Assembly (NCBI GenBank): GCA_945910005.1
Contig: OX246747.1
Location: forward strand, 9,254,525 to 9,318,524
Length of the DNA stretch: 64,000 nt
Direction of reading: 5' to 3'
Source: Isoperla grammatica
Lineage: Eukaryota > Arthropoda > Insecta > Plecoptera > Perlodidae
The notes beneath the pieces were generated by a model that saw only the letters and a program-made list of their open reading frames with translations, ran no database searches and was not told where the DNA came from. The translations under genes were made by a program, and so were the position numbers. Shown here piece after piece: positions 10,144-28,049 of this stretch; position 1 is the first letter of the stretch; each line of letters begins with the position of its first letter.

Positions 10144-11040
10144 CCCGTCTCGGCCCGGGTTAGAATAGGCCCAGAGTGACTCTGCTAGTCGTAAGAGGCG
10201 ACGAAAGGAGACCTCCCCCCCCCCTATATTCCCACTGAAGATTTCTCCTCCCACTTGGCCCTGCCCACCCTTGTTGGACTCCCATATGATGACCCACGCG
10301 ACGTACAATGGCTCTGATTCGGATGTGGCTTTATTCTTTATCATCATCTTCTCATCTTCATGCCCCGTCTGGGCCCGGGAAAGAATAGGCCCAGGGTGAC
10401 TCTGCCAGTCGTAAGAGGCGACCAAAGGAGACCCGTCTGAGCCCGGGTTGACCCCCAGCCAGATTGGGCGCGGTTAAGCCCAGCAGAGCTTGGGGTAGAA
10501 TAGGCCCAGAGTGACTCTGCTAGTCGTAAGAGGCGACGAAAGGAGACCCTATTCCTTCCCCCCCACTGTCCCACTGAATATTGCTCCTCCCACATGGCCC
10601 ATATGATGACCCACGCGACGTACAATGGCTCTGATTCGGATGTGGCTTTATTCTTTATCATCATCTTCTCATCTTCATGCCCCGTCTGGGCCCGGGAAAG
10701 AATAGGCCCAGGGTGACTCTGCCAGTCGTAAGAGGCGACCAAAGGAGACCCGTCTGAGCCCGGGTTGACCCCCAGCCAGATTGGGCGCGGTTAAGCCCAG
10801 CAGAGCTTGGGGTAGAATAGGCCCAGAGTGACTCTGCTAGTCGTAAGAGGCGACGAAAGGAGACCCTATTCCTTCCCCCCCACTGTCCCACTGAATATTG
10901 CTCCTCCCACATGGCCCTGCCCCCCCTTGCTGGACTCCTATTCTTCATTATCATCTTTCTCATCTTCATTATCACCCGCTCATCGTCTCGATTAGCCATC
11001 GTTGCATAAATATGAGACGTTAAGCCCCATTAATCAATCA
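10144..11040 (+). mobile_element. Type B SINE cluster with a 317-bp internal tandem duplication
   Basis: The block starts CCCGTCTCGGCCCGGG, contains the head motif GTCGTAAGAGGCGACGAAAGG and the long tail (GCGACGTACAATGG, GATGTGGCTTTATTC, then GAGACGTTAAGCCCC) ending in ATCAATC units. A 317-bp segment is present twice in tandem (10283-10599 and 10600-10916, nearly identical), including a variant head starting GTCTGGGCCCGGG. No protein is encoded; open frames across it are not conserved. Confidence 0.8.
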
Positions 11041-11315
11041 AACAATTTTGTTGTTGATCTGCCGGCGCAGTTGGCCGAGATCGAATTGGTGTTGGTCTAG
11101 TAAACCGCGGTTTACATTGCGCTATAAAACGCTGGAAATTATATAATCAGTGGTGTTTTATTTGTCTTTCTATTACCGATACAATCATACTTACTAGTGA
11201 ATTAATATCAGTAGATAAATAATAAAAATAATAATAATAATACAATATAAATAAAAATAATAAACTCAGACTAAAAATACACAAACTTCACGGAGTCCCT
11301 TCTCTTCACGGGCAG

Positions 11316-11900
11316 TCAGCTTAAATTGTGCTCGAAACATCCATATCTTAAAAGAATACAACGCTTTAGCCATCCATCGGGCATGGTGTAGAGCTCCGGG
11401 AACAAAAATCTCACTCCACGGGGAGGAACTCCTTCAATGAAGATTTTAGCTAGTTCTAGGAACTCACGGTAATCATCTCTAGGTTGGGTCACAAGAAGTT
11501 CTTTCATAGCAAATGCGAGACAACGTTTTGTTTCATCTTTCAACGAGTTCAATACATCTTCATTATCAACTCCAGTTTCATAATTAGCTTGATCAATTTT
11601 TTTTTCAAAATAGTTGAAAACGCTTGAAAATTGCTACATCTGGACCAGATGATGATCCCATACTTTCCTTGAACACGCTGGCCCAGACGATTTCTAAAAT
11701 GTGGTTACGACATGCCAAATGAAGTAGGTCTTTCTCCAATTTTTGTTCCAAAACCACGCAGGCTCCAATTTAATGGCCAGTGTAGTTGAATCAAAGCTTA
11801 TGCCTTTTTAATTGTCAATTATTCCCCATTCTTCCAACAAATGTACCACTGCAGAAGCTTGGGCGTCTCCAGTGCTTGAAATCGTTGGTTGACTCCGGTA
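11316..11900 (-). pseudogene. Frameshifted remnant of a transposon-associated protein
   Basis: Minus-strand pieces in different frames read CRNHILEIVWASVF and GSSSGPDVAIFKRFQ, then TQPRDDYREFLELAKIF, then PGALHHARWMAKALYSFK. This set of motifs is familiar from a large hypothetical protein family in cnidarian and arthropod genomes, usually tied to mobile elements. At least two frameshifts and a stop break it. Function unknown. Confidence 0.55.
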
Positions 11901-11937
11901 CCAGACACAGTCGCGGGTAGCCTTTCAACAAATTCTT

Positions 11938-12180
11938 TCTTTGTTAAATCCGAGAGCTATGCCGGCGGAAGCGTATGCTTCTGGTAGGGCCACCCTAGCC
12001 GGACTGGTCGAGGAGAAGTCAGACGAAGTGCAGTCCACACCCCAACCCCCTTTCCTCCCCTTTCCTGTCGATCGTGTGACAAGTAGAATACCTTTTGATC
12101 GTGTGACAGAAGTGACAAGTAGACCACCTGTCGATTGTTGCAAAAATATGAGACGTTAAGCCCCATTAATCAATTATCAA
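11938..12180 (+). mobile_element. 5'-truncated type A SINE containing one minisatellite unit
   Basis: Starts inside the type A head (GAGAGCTATGCCGGCGG), runs to CAGTCCACACCCC, then between 12064 and 12135 carries 72 bp of the CCTGTCGATCGTGTGAC minisatellite found at 36.1-39.5 kb, then resumes the SINE tail at TGTTGCAAAAATATGAGACG and ends in ATCAATC. Confidence 0.85.
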
Positions 12181-12197
12181 TCAACGAAAAGAATGCA

Positions 12198-12595
12198 CCT
12201 GCCCAGGGACTGCCACCTTATCGTGGTGGGCAGGTTTGCGTGCTTTGTTGATCCCGAGAGCTATGCCGGCGGAAGCGTATGCTTCTGGTAGGGCCACCCA
12301 AGCCGGACTGGTCGAGGAGGAGAAGTCAGACGAAGTGCAATCCACACCCCCATCCCCTTTCCCCCCCCCCCCCCCCCCACTGTCCCATTGAATATTTGTC
12401 CTCCCACTTGGCCCTGCCCTCCCTTGCTGGACTCCCGTATGACGACTCACGCGACGTACAATGGATCTGATTCGGATGTGGCTTTATTCTTCATTATCAT
12501 CTTTCTCATCTTCATTATCACCCGCTCATCGTCTCGATTAGCTATCGTTGCATAAATATGATACGTTAAGCCCCATTAATCAATCATGCAATAAA
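12198..12595 (+). mobile_element. Type A SINE, long tail
   Basis: Begins exactly at CCTGCCCAGGGACTGCC, shows the complete type A head, a poly-C stretch, and the T1 tail (GCGACGTACAATGG, GATGTGGCTTTATTC) ending in AATCAATC. A possible short duplication ATGCA flanks it. No tRNA-like A and B boxes were recognised. Confidence 0.85.
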
Positions 12596-12749
12596 ACATT
12601 AAGTAACGAGTTACATTATCTTGGTGGCGCAAAATGACCTAACTGGTTGAAGCGCCCTTAAACCCAATAAACCAAACCACACCAATAGAATGCAGCATTG
12701 CAAGTGATCAGCTCTTTGAAGCTGTGTCTTACCCAGCAAGTTAAAGAAG

Positions 12750-13113
12750 AAACACGTCTTCAAGAAGCTTATCCAACCTGAACGACGAAAATAACAAAGT
12801 GCGCGAGGATCTTGCCAAGGTAAATGCACTATTACCTGCAAAAGAAGAGGAAAATCAACTCCTGGATCAAGAAATGAAATCTCATCACACAAGAGGTGAT
12901 TTTCTGGCAAAATGTGATGTGCTAAGAAAAAAATACGACGAAGAGTTGCAGAGTATGAAACAAAAGATGAAAAATAAGTTCAAGGATGAAATAACACATG
13001 GAAATTTCATTTGTTATTTTGATGAAGGTGATGGGCGCTCTTCATGCCGCTCGGCATTGCGTCACGTTCACCTGCCATCACAGGAACATTGGCTGCATGG
13101 ATTGCAACTCTAG
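12750..13113 (+). pseudogene. Possible coiled-coil gene fragment
   Basis: An open + frame, extending upstream of the GTG at 12799, encodes a charged helical segment (EENQLLDQEMKS, DFLAKCDVLRKKYDEEL) typical of a coiled coil. No splice sites were convincing, and the tail after 13010 loses this character. It may be an exon or processed fragment. Function unknown. Confidence 0.3.
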
Positions 13114-13119
13114 GGAAGA

Positions 13120-13945
13120 GTTTCACCCGTTAAGCGAGAAATATAATAAATATCTAATCTTACATAATATGTTATATTAATCAACACGTAATATATTTCT
13201 CATTCAACGGTTCTATCTTTAGTCATCAAACCAATCAAACGAAACTCAAATTGGTACCCAGCGTTTCATACAATGTATCAGTCAAATATGTGCCTCAATA
13301 TTGATCTTCTGCACAATGCAGTGTCACGTTGCTCCGTATGGTAGTTACTTATCGGGTACTAAGCAGCGGCCAGAGAGAAGACTATCATGGCATCCTTGAT
13401 ATCTATTAAAGCTTTTGGCCTAAGAGCCTTCTCGCTCGAGGACAGCAAAAAACCGTTTGGAATTGGGATTTAGGGAACAAAACAAAACTTCCCTACCTCT
13501 CCGGTCAGTATGAAAGTTATTCGGTAGCTGGTGTAGTGAAGTTGAAACTATTTTTAGTTTTAATTGTATCTTAGTTGTTGCAATTCATTTCCCACCATGG
13601 TAGTCACCAGTGTTACTACCAGAAGCAAAGAGTAAGCTGGATTCAGTGACAAACCCCCCCACCGCCTCCACGCATGCAACACAATAAATCTCCTTCCATC
13701 ATTCATGTCACCTTGCTTTGCACTTCTCGTATCTTTATCTTTACATGTCTTCCTCAACGTACCCCTCTGGACAATCCAAGTTTTGTCTACAATATTTGGC
13801 TTACTAGGGCTTACTATTTAGTAATATTTGGCTATTATACAATTGCTCACAATGTCTTGGCGTCTGGCGATATAACAACAATCAATTGAATATTTAAAAA
13901 ACTTACTGATTTAAATTGTAACAGCAAGTCAATCAAAGACACAAT
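13120..13945. other. No gene seen
   Basis: AT-rich unique-looking sequence. Short frames are not conserved in character. Confidence 0.4.
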
Positions 13946-13948
13946 TGT

Positions 13949-13964
13949 GGTCCTTAAAAGGACC
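13949..13964 (-). promoter_or_regulatory. Histone-type 3' stem-loop after the transposase stop codon
   Basis: On the minus strand the 16 nt are GGTCCT-TTTA-AGGACC: a perfect 6-bp stem and 4-nt loop, preceded by CAAAC and followed by ACAA. This is the architecture bound by SLBP at the 3' end of replication-dependent histone mRNAs. It begins 18 nt past the transposase stop (13983-13985). A purine-rich histone downstream element is not obvious. Confidence 0.65.
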
Positions 13965-13982
13965 GTTTGTTGTTTGTTTTAA

Positions 13983-15455
13983 TCAATCGCTGCTTTGCTC
14001 ATCACTCTCGAAGAAGTCGGTCTCGTTGCCAGTGCTCGATGAGTCGGAGTCGTCTGGGCCGATTTCAATGCACATTTGATCAACAATGTGATCCGTGATT
14101 CCGTCGAGCTCCCACATGACATCTTCTTCTTTTAGCACGTGTCTAACACAGTTACGCCACAGCCCAGATTCGGGAACGTCACCTTCAACACCAGTATTAC
14201 CCAGCGAGCCGTCCTGGATTTTCTCAAACGCCTCGTACACGAGACGTTTCACATCGTCCATCTTGAACGTTGTATTGTTTCTCGCAACATACCCTTTGAC
14301 TTGGCTCCACACAAGCTCTATAGGGTTCAGCTCACAGTGATAGGGCGGAAGCCTGACCACTGTGTCCCCCGCCGCTTTAGCCATCTCGTCGGCGCGGTAC
14401 GTTTTCAATTGCGGCTTTAATGGGTTAATGATTGCCATTAACTCTGCCTTGGTCATTTTAGGCTCGTAGGCGATGTTTTTCGTGACGAGCCATTCTTGAA
14501 GCCTGTCTTTTCTCCACGACTTTAGAGGGAACTTCTCAACTTGTACTGTGTGGTAGGGAGCATTGTCAATAACGATTACCGAGTTCGGTTCCAGATTGGG
14601 AAGAATTCGACTCCACCACGATTCAAATTTTTCGCCGTCCATTTCCTCGTGATAATCACCATCACCTTTCTTGGCTTCAAAAACTAGATCCCCACCCGGC
14701 ACAAATCCGTCTTCACTCCCGATATGCCCGATAACCAGCCTCTTCCCCTTCCCCGTCGGATTCTTCAAGCCGTTCGAAAGCCCGCGTAAAAACGCTTCTT
14801 TGCAACTTTTTACACTGGTGTCAACCAAACATGTTGACAGAGTGTGTCCCGCGTTGACCCACGTCTCGTCTAAGTAGTAAACTTTCTTGTTGTCACGGCA
14901 AGCTTCCTTGATCTTTCGTAAGTAACGCCGCCACCAGAGCTGGATTTCTTCCCTCTCAATGAAGATGGAGCGACGTTTCTTCTTGCCATATTTGAAGCCT
15001 AATTTCTTCATTACACGGTAAACAGTCGTGCGTGATAAGTTCGGCAAATCAGGATCATCTTTGACAACGCCCGCAACCCTGTCAATGGTTGGAGCTTTGT
15101 TTGCACGAAACATGTCGTGAATTTTTATCCTCACAGCATTTCGCGTAAACTCGTCACTTGGATTATTTAGATGATCCGCCGACTCGCGCCTGTTTATTAA
15201 CTTACGTTTTTTACGCGGTGTAACTAACACGCCCTCACATTCTCGGTGCTCCTTTTTTAATCTAAGAACCGTTCTTTTACTGACACCGCACAGAAATGCC
15301 GCTCTTGTTGCTGCATCACCCACAGAAATGCTCGCATCTTCTTCCCGCAGCTTTCCATAGACATTCAAGATCAACACACGCTCTTTACTGGATAAAATAC
15401 GCTTTGGATTGTTTGTCACGAACCTCCCTGGAGAAATATCCCGATTATCAGCCAT
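13983..15455 (-). CDS. IS630/Tc1/mariner-type DDE transposase with DD82E spacing
   Basis: A 490-aa intact protein from the ATG at 15455 (start MADNRDISPGRF); the frame is open 56 codons further upstream, but those residues do not look like the family. The N-terminal half has helix-turn-helix features (CGVSKRTVLRLKKEH; LSRTTVYRVMKKLGFKYGKKK). Catalytic positions: VYYLDETWVN (D1), VIVIDNAPYH (D2) and ELNPIELVWSQVKG (E). Counting from the second Asp to the Glu gives 82 intervening residues; the DD82E group has been reported as 'Sailor'. The C-terminus is acidic and Ser-rich. No terminal inverted repeats or TA duplications were found, so it is either an element with diverged ends or a domesticated gene. 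A histone-like stem-loop lies in its 3' UTR. Intact frame implies youth or selection. Confidence 0.9.
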   Translation of the reverse strand: MADNRDISPGRFVTNNPKRILSSKERVLILNVYGKLREEDASISVGDAATRAAFLCGVSKRTVLRLKKEHRECEGVLVTPRKKRKLINRRESADHLNNPSDEFTRNAVRIKIHDMFRANKAPTIDRVAGVVKDDPDLPNLSRTTVYRVMKKLGFKYGKKKRRSIFIEREEIQLWWRRYLRKIKEACRDNKKVYYLDETWVNAGHTLSTCLVDTSVKSCKEAFLRGLSNGLKNPTGKGKRLVIGHIGSEDGFVPGGDLVFEAKKGDGDYHEEMDGEKFESWWSRILPNLEPNSVIVIDNAPYHTVQVEKFPLKSWRKDRLQEWLVTKNIAYEPKMTKAELMAIINPLKPQLKTYRADEMAKAAGDTVVRLPPYHCELNPIELVWSQVKGYVARNNTTFKMDDVKRLVYEAFEKIQDGSLGNTGVEGDVPESGLWRNCVRHVLKEEDVMWELDGITDHIVDQMCIEIGPDDSDSSSTGNETDFFESDEQSSD

Positions 15456-15735
15456 GACGATGTTGACAGTAACAGACTGGCATGATTTGCTTCGATAATA
15501 ATAGCTTTGAAACTTCTGGTTTTTCTGTTTCCACAGGATGAGACTCAGGAAATTCCAATATTTTGATAAATATATTTCACGTGAACTTTGTTCAGAAACC
15601 GTATCGCAGACGCTAATACACATTGTGAGCCAGTAGTATTTGTGGTTTAAAGCCTATCAATAATATAATTAAGTGTATTTCACTCAATATGTTAATAGTT
15701 AATTATAAGTTAACTTATTTAGTTTATTTTTTATT

Positions 15736-15736
<1 letters not shown>

Positions 15737-15814
<78 letters not shown>

Positions 15815-15832
15815 TATTATTATTTTTTTTTT
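15737..15832. repeat. (ATT)n microsatellite
   Basis: About 90 bp of ATT units followed by poly-T. Confidence 0.95.
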
Positions 15833-15839
15833 TTAGTTT

Positions 15840-16740
15840 TTTTATTTTATTAGTTTTATAAAATGTAGATTGTGCTAATGAAATAAATGAAATGTAATGA
15901 AATGAAAAAAATATTATTATTATTGTTATTATTGATTGCTGATTTGCTGACAAGCCCTCGGGCTTATTGGAAATATGGTGTTATCATTGTATTATGTATG
16001 TCATCTCATTAGAAGCATAAAAAATATTATATGATATTATTATTTAATTATATGACGTTCGGTTCGTTTCTGCAAGGGTTATAAAATCGTATCATTATTA
16101 TCGCTTTGTAATTTGTTTCTTTTATACCTGTAATTTGTGTAAAAATTGTGATTGTATTCAAGATTCACAACATTGTTGTCATTTGGATTGGCTTACAAAT
16201 AATTAATCTAAAGAGTCCTTCCGCGAACGACACGCGATCATTGTATGCTACGTGAATGTGCTTGGAATGACATAAATAGCGTTGTTTAATTTATTTTCCT
16301 TTCTATTACGTAAACTATGCGACTTATGGGTGTAACAAAATAAGGACATTTTAATCATAACGACCCATAATATGTAGCTTAGTTAGTTTTGATCGTAGAA
16401 ACATGATTCAAGTCATATTGTGCATAACACAGTGACCGAAAAGTAAAATGATTAGAAATATTGAGAATATGTGCGTATTTCCTTATTACATCATTTGGAA
16501 TCATGATACAAGAACAACAACAAGATCAATTTAAAGAAAGCCAGGCTCAATTATCTTTTTCCACGAATAAGACAATTATCAGATCAACAACTCGCCTCAA
16601 CGTTGACAGCGCTACTCAAGGGGTGGACAATACGGCCCCTACGAACCGGTTTCTGTGGTGCCATCTCAGCCTGGTACGGATATTAGACTCGCTCTTGCCG
16701 CGATCACTTTGCCAAGTCCGTGTCACCTGGCTGCTACTTT
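15840..16740. other. No gene seen
   Basis: AT-rich sequence with short ATT tracts. The small frame at 16461-16742 has no recognisable feature. Confidence 0.4.
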
Positions 16741-16744
16741 AGCT

Positions 16745-17450
16745 TTTTTAATGCTTTAGGCTTAGCTGTGCTACGTGTAACCATGTTTTATATTACAACT
16801 ATCTTCATGTAGCACACAAGTTACTCATACTTTTTGGGTGCAATATATTTAGGTGAATTTTATATGTCTGTGTCACCAATCGGCTACTCTATTAAAAATG
16901 TCTCATTAAGTGTAACCATGTTATTTATCACAAGTATCCTCGTGTAGCGCACAAGTTACTCGTACTTAATGGTTGCAATATATTTAAGTGTATTTGACAT
17001 GTCTGTGTAACCAATCGGCTACTCTATTAAAAATGTCTCATTACGTGTAACCATGTTATTTATCACAAGTATCCTCGTGTAGCGCACAAGTTACTCGTAC
17101 TTAATGGTTGCAATATATTATAGTGTATTTGACATGTCTGTGTAACCAATCGGCTACTCTATTAAAAATGTCTCATTACGTGTAACCATGTTATTTATCA
17201 CAAGTATCCTCGTGTAGCGCACAAGTTACTCGTACTTAATGGTTGCAATATATTTAAGTGAATTTGATATGTCTGTGTCACCAATCGGCTACTCTATTAA
17301 AAATGTCTCATTACGTGTAACCATTTAATAATCACAAGCATCCTCGTGTAGCGCACAAGTTACTCGTATTTTCGGGGGGAAATATATTTTGGGGAATTTA
17401 CCATGTACGTGTCACCTGTCGGCTACTTCACTCCAAATGTCTCATCTTCA
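16745..17450. repeat. 135-bp tandem repeat, about five copies
   Basis: TGTAACCAT anchors recur at 16776, 16911, 17046, 17181 and 17316, exactly 135 bp apart. Outer copies are more diverged. Each unit also holds GTGTAACCAATCGGCTAC or a close variant, a dyad shared with the arrays at 18.1 and 27.8 kb. Confidence 0.9.
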
Positions 17451-17837
17451 CTCGGATCTTCCGTATATACTACCTATAATACTTTATGAAGCCATTCAAT
17501 TAATCCTCGTGTAGTGAACATGTTACTCCAACTAAAACTATTAAATTATAACAAAAATGAAATAAAGTAAGTGCATTATTGAAAACGTACTTTTATTAAT
17601 CATAGTTCTAATTTTTAGACTTATTACTATAACTTTTGTTGTAATTATCATTATTATTATTATTGTCAAAATGTGCATACTCGTTTAGATAAGTGAAACT
17701 GTAAGTGGTTACGAATACAAATAGTTATTCTTGTAAGAATTATTTCTAACACAATTCTTTATATAAATAAATATATATATATATGTCAATAAAATTAAAA
17801 TAATTGCGGGTTATTCCACCACGTCCTACCTCCATAA

Positions 17838-17880
17838 TGTGCCGACGTTTCAGGAACCTTATGGATCCTATCCTCAGGGC
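17838..17880 (-). ncRNA. Hammerhead-like core, possible Penelope-type remnant
   Basis: The minus strand has CTGAGGA, then AGGA...TCCT able to form stem II, then GAAACGTCGG. CTGANGA and GAAA are the two invariant hammerhead boxes, and 'GAAACGTCGG' ends are common in Penelope-like elements. Stems I and III could not be completed convincingly. Confidence 0.3.
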
Positions 17881-18084
17881 GTCGAGCTGTCAACTGATGT
17901 CTCCCGCGCTCGCTGATGGTGGAACTGCGCGCGCCGATGTCACCCCATGTTGTTACTTGTCGGTAGTTCCTTGTTCGAGCTTCGCTCTCTTTTAATATAT
18001 ATATATATATGTATATATATAGAGATACAAATGTGTTTATATACTATCTAAAATGTTTTTGTAATTTTGTATATTTTCCCACAA

Positions 18085-18640
18085 CATGTAACGCTATGGT
18101 TACATTTGTTTAAAATTTTCCATTGGGTTACGTTACCCACCGGTTACGTGGGTAGCGTAGCTACAAACCATAGCAAAAACGTTGACCCTCGATAAATAAC
18201 CATTATTTGTGAAGGTATAAGTCACACTGTGATGTGGATAAGTATTATGTCATGATGGGCCTAGGTTATACATCGTTTTTTCCCGCATTACCCTAAGATA
18301 TAACAAGATAAAAATTATTATTATCGTGTAACCCGTTGGTTACAATTTTACTTTGATTTTCCATTTGGTCACGTAACCCACCGGTTACGTGGGTATCGTA
18401 GCTACCAGCAAAACCAAAAACGTCGACCCTCGATAAATAACCATTTTTTGTGAGGGTGAACGTCACACTGGGACGTGGATAAGGCCTTTGTTTTAAATCG
18501 TTTCTTCCCGCATTTGCCTAAGATATAACAAGATAAAAATTATAATTATCGTGTAACCCGTTGGTTACATTTTTTCTTGAAGTTTCAATTGGGCTACGTA
18601 ACTCAACCGCTACATGGGTATCGGCACATCCACTAGTTGG
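18085..18640. repeat. Diverged 226-241-bp tandem repeat with GTAACC/GGTTAC dyads
   Basis: Three copies share GTCGACCCTCGATAAATAACC-like and GTAACCCACCGGTTACG-like blocks; the dyad sits at about 18141, 18382 and 18608. Confidence 0.75.
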
Positions 18641-18699
18641 ACATTGGCATTCTGCTACAAGGCGGCATAATACATGCACTACACAATATATATATATAT

Positions 18700-19030
18700 A
18701 CATTTAAGGTACACGTTTAGGTTCCGCCTTGTAGCGAGCTGCATTGCAACGTGCGTGTACTCTAATATAGGAATGGGATATGTAAATGTTAGTTATGTTA
18801 TTCAATAAGAAGATTGTTTATGAGTAAAAGGTAAAAAATTTAATATAAAAATATTTACAATATTTACAATAACAATAATATTTACAAATTTAATATAAAA
18901 ATATTTACAATAATTACAATGATATTTACAACTATATTTAAAAAAACTATTTACATAAACTACTATAATATTTACAACTAATTTAGATTAAAACTAAAAA
19001 ATACAAAAACTAACCTACTTACTAACTCAG
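18700..19030. other. No gene seen
   Basis: Short AT-rich repeats of the type ATATTTACAATA, downstream of the zinc-finger gene's stop codon on the minus strand. Confidence 0.4.
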
Positions 19031-19032
19031 GA

Positions 19033-25655
<6,623 letters not shown>

Positions 25656-28049
25656 TTTATAATCCTAGAACAGCACAAGCACAAATAAAAACGTTACGAT
25701 AATGGTGCAATTTTACGAGTAAACACGTCCACTCTGGAGCAGTGCTATCCTCGAACTGAGGGTGGTTGTGTGTTTTAGGGCGCGTGTTGAACACGTGCCG
25801 TACACCTGCATGTGCTGAGCAAGGTGCAATGAAACTTGACATCAAAGCAATCACCGCTCGCGGTAAAGAAACCTAAGGAAACTGGAAACTCAAAGGAAGC
25901 CGCCCTTAGAAAAAAAAAAAACAGTTTATTGTGAACATGACACCTGTAAATGCCCATTTAAGATTTCCCGCCTTCCATTTCTAAGGTGCAGAAATTCGAG
26001 AGTAGGTGCGGTCCCATTGGCGGTAAAAGGTGCACATCCCCCCACCCGAACCCAAACACGGTGGCCAAATAAACTATAGTATACTCAAAACAAGAACAGA
26101 TAACAGCGCAGCCACTATAATAACACAGTCTTTCAGTGACAAGGCTATAGTATACCCAATGCAAGACCAGGTTACAGCGCGGCCACTATAATAACACAGT
26201 CTGGCAGTGACGAGGCTATAGTTTACGCAATACAAGACCAAATAACCAAATAAATAACCAAATATCCTCCGTAACTCGGCGATCGTTGGGCCGATCAGCG
26301 TCGTTTTTTCATTTCTACTTTCGTTATCATCATTCAAGTGCACCGTATAAATTTCAAGTTTGTTGGACGAACGGTTCGCAAACACAAATATGTTAACTTG
26401 GACGTCGTTGGCGTCGCGACGCCGCCGAATCGTGCGTTATGTTTGCCTCGTCGAGTCGATCTCTTAGATTGGTCGCACCGCCCGTTTCGGTCGAACGGTT
26501 TGCCCGCCAGGAATACGGCATTATTTATCACTTTGTCCAACTTTCAACTTGGACGTCGTTGGCGTCGCGACGCCGCCGGTTTATGCGTTGTGTTCGTCTT
26601 GTTTAGACGATCTCATAGATAGGTCGCATCACCCGGTTCGGTCGAACGGTTTGCCCGCCACGAATCTGGCATTCTTTGTCACTTTGTCCAACTTTCAACT
26701 TGGACGTCGTTGGCGTCGCGACGCCGCCGATTCATGCGTTGTGTTTGCCTCGTCGAGACGATCTCATAGACAGGTCGCACCGACCGTTTCTGTCGAACGG
26801 TTCGCCCACAATCCACAAGCGGTCCTTGACCGGGCGGCTATTGTGTGATTTTACATTCCATCGAATAACTCGCTAACCGTTCCCGCTAGAGTGATGAAAT
26901 TTTGTACGCGCACGGCTTAAGTCAACGCAAATCGACGTATTACCATCTCGGTGACGTGTGACGTACCGTTAACACGCTTACTACCCGAACGACGTACCCA
27001 CGGAGGAGGCGGTAACTCGTTAACCGTTCACGCTAGTGCAATGAAAATTTGTACGCGCACGGCCTAAGTCAACGCCAATCGACGTTTTACCATCTCGGTG
27101 ACGTGTGACGTACCGTTAACACGCTCACTACCCGAACGACGTACCCACGGAGGAGGCGGTAACTCGTTAACCGTTCACGCTAGTGCAATGAAAATTTGTA
27201 CGCGCACGGCCTAAGTCAACGTCAATCGACGTATTTACATCGCAGTGACGTGTGACTTACCGTTAACACGCTCGCTACCCGAACGACGTACCCACAGAGG
27301 AGGCGGTAACTCGTTAACCGTTCACGCTAGAGCGATGAAATTTTGTACGCGCACGGCCTAAGTCAATGGCAATCGACGTTTTACCATCTCGGTGACGTGT
27401 AACGTACCGTTATCACGCTCGCTACCCGAACGACGTACCCACGGAAAAGGCGGTAACTCGTTAACCGTTCATGTTAGAGCAATAAGTTTTTGTTCGCGCA
27501 CGGCGTTAGTCAACGCCAATCGACGTATTCACATCGCGGTGACCATTGAAAGTTACGTACCCACGGACGAGGACGAGGCTATCGTATACTCAATACAAGA
27601 CCCAATAACAGCGTGGCCACTTAAATAACACAGTCTGGCCGAGAAATGTTAATTTAAGGTATTAACAACTTGAATGTTTATTTGAGTAAGTGTCCAACAA
27701 TAGAAATGTCAATTTATAGAATAAACAATTGTTATGTTAACTTGACAATCCGACAGTAGAAATGCTAATTTAAGGTACAAACAACTGAAATGTTAATTTG
27801 AGGTAGTGTCCAACGTGTAACCGTGTGGCTACACGACTCTTGTTGTTAAGTGTTAAAACATGTATTAAGTTGAAGTAACCGAGTGGTTTCCATGTGTGCA
27901 TAGTTTTGATGTAACCCTTAGGTTACATTGGCTTGAGCAGATACCACAGTCCGAAAACTGTTCGGGCCGAAATAGTCTAATGTTTTTATAAAATATCCAT
28001 TGCTGTACAGTAAAATGTAAGTTTTATTTGATATATAATTTTGGTTATA

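Noticed and set aside
13983..15623. Longer 546-aa start for the DD82E transposase
   Set aside because: The extra 56 residues lack family character and a good ATG (MADNRDISPG) lies at 15455.
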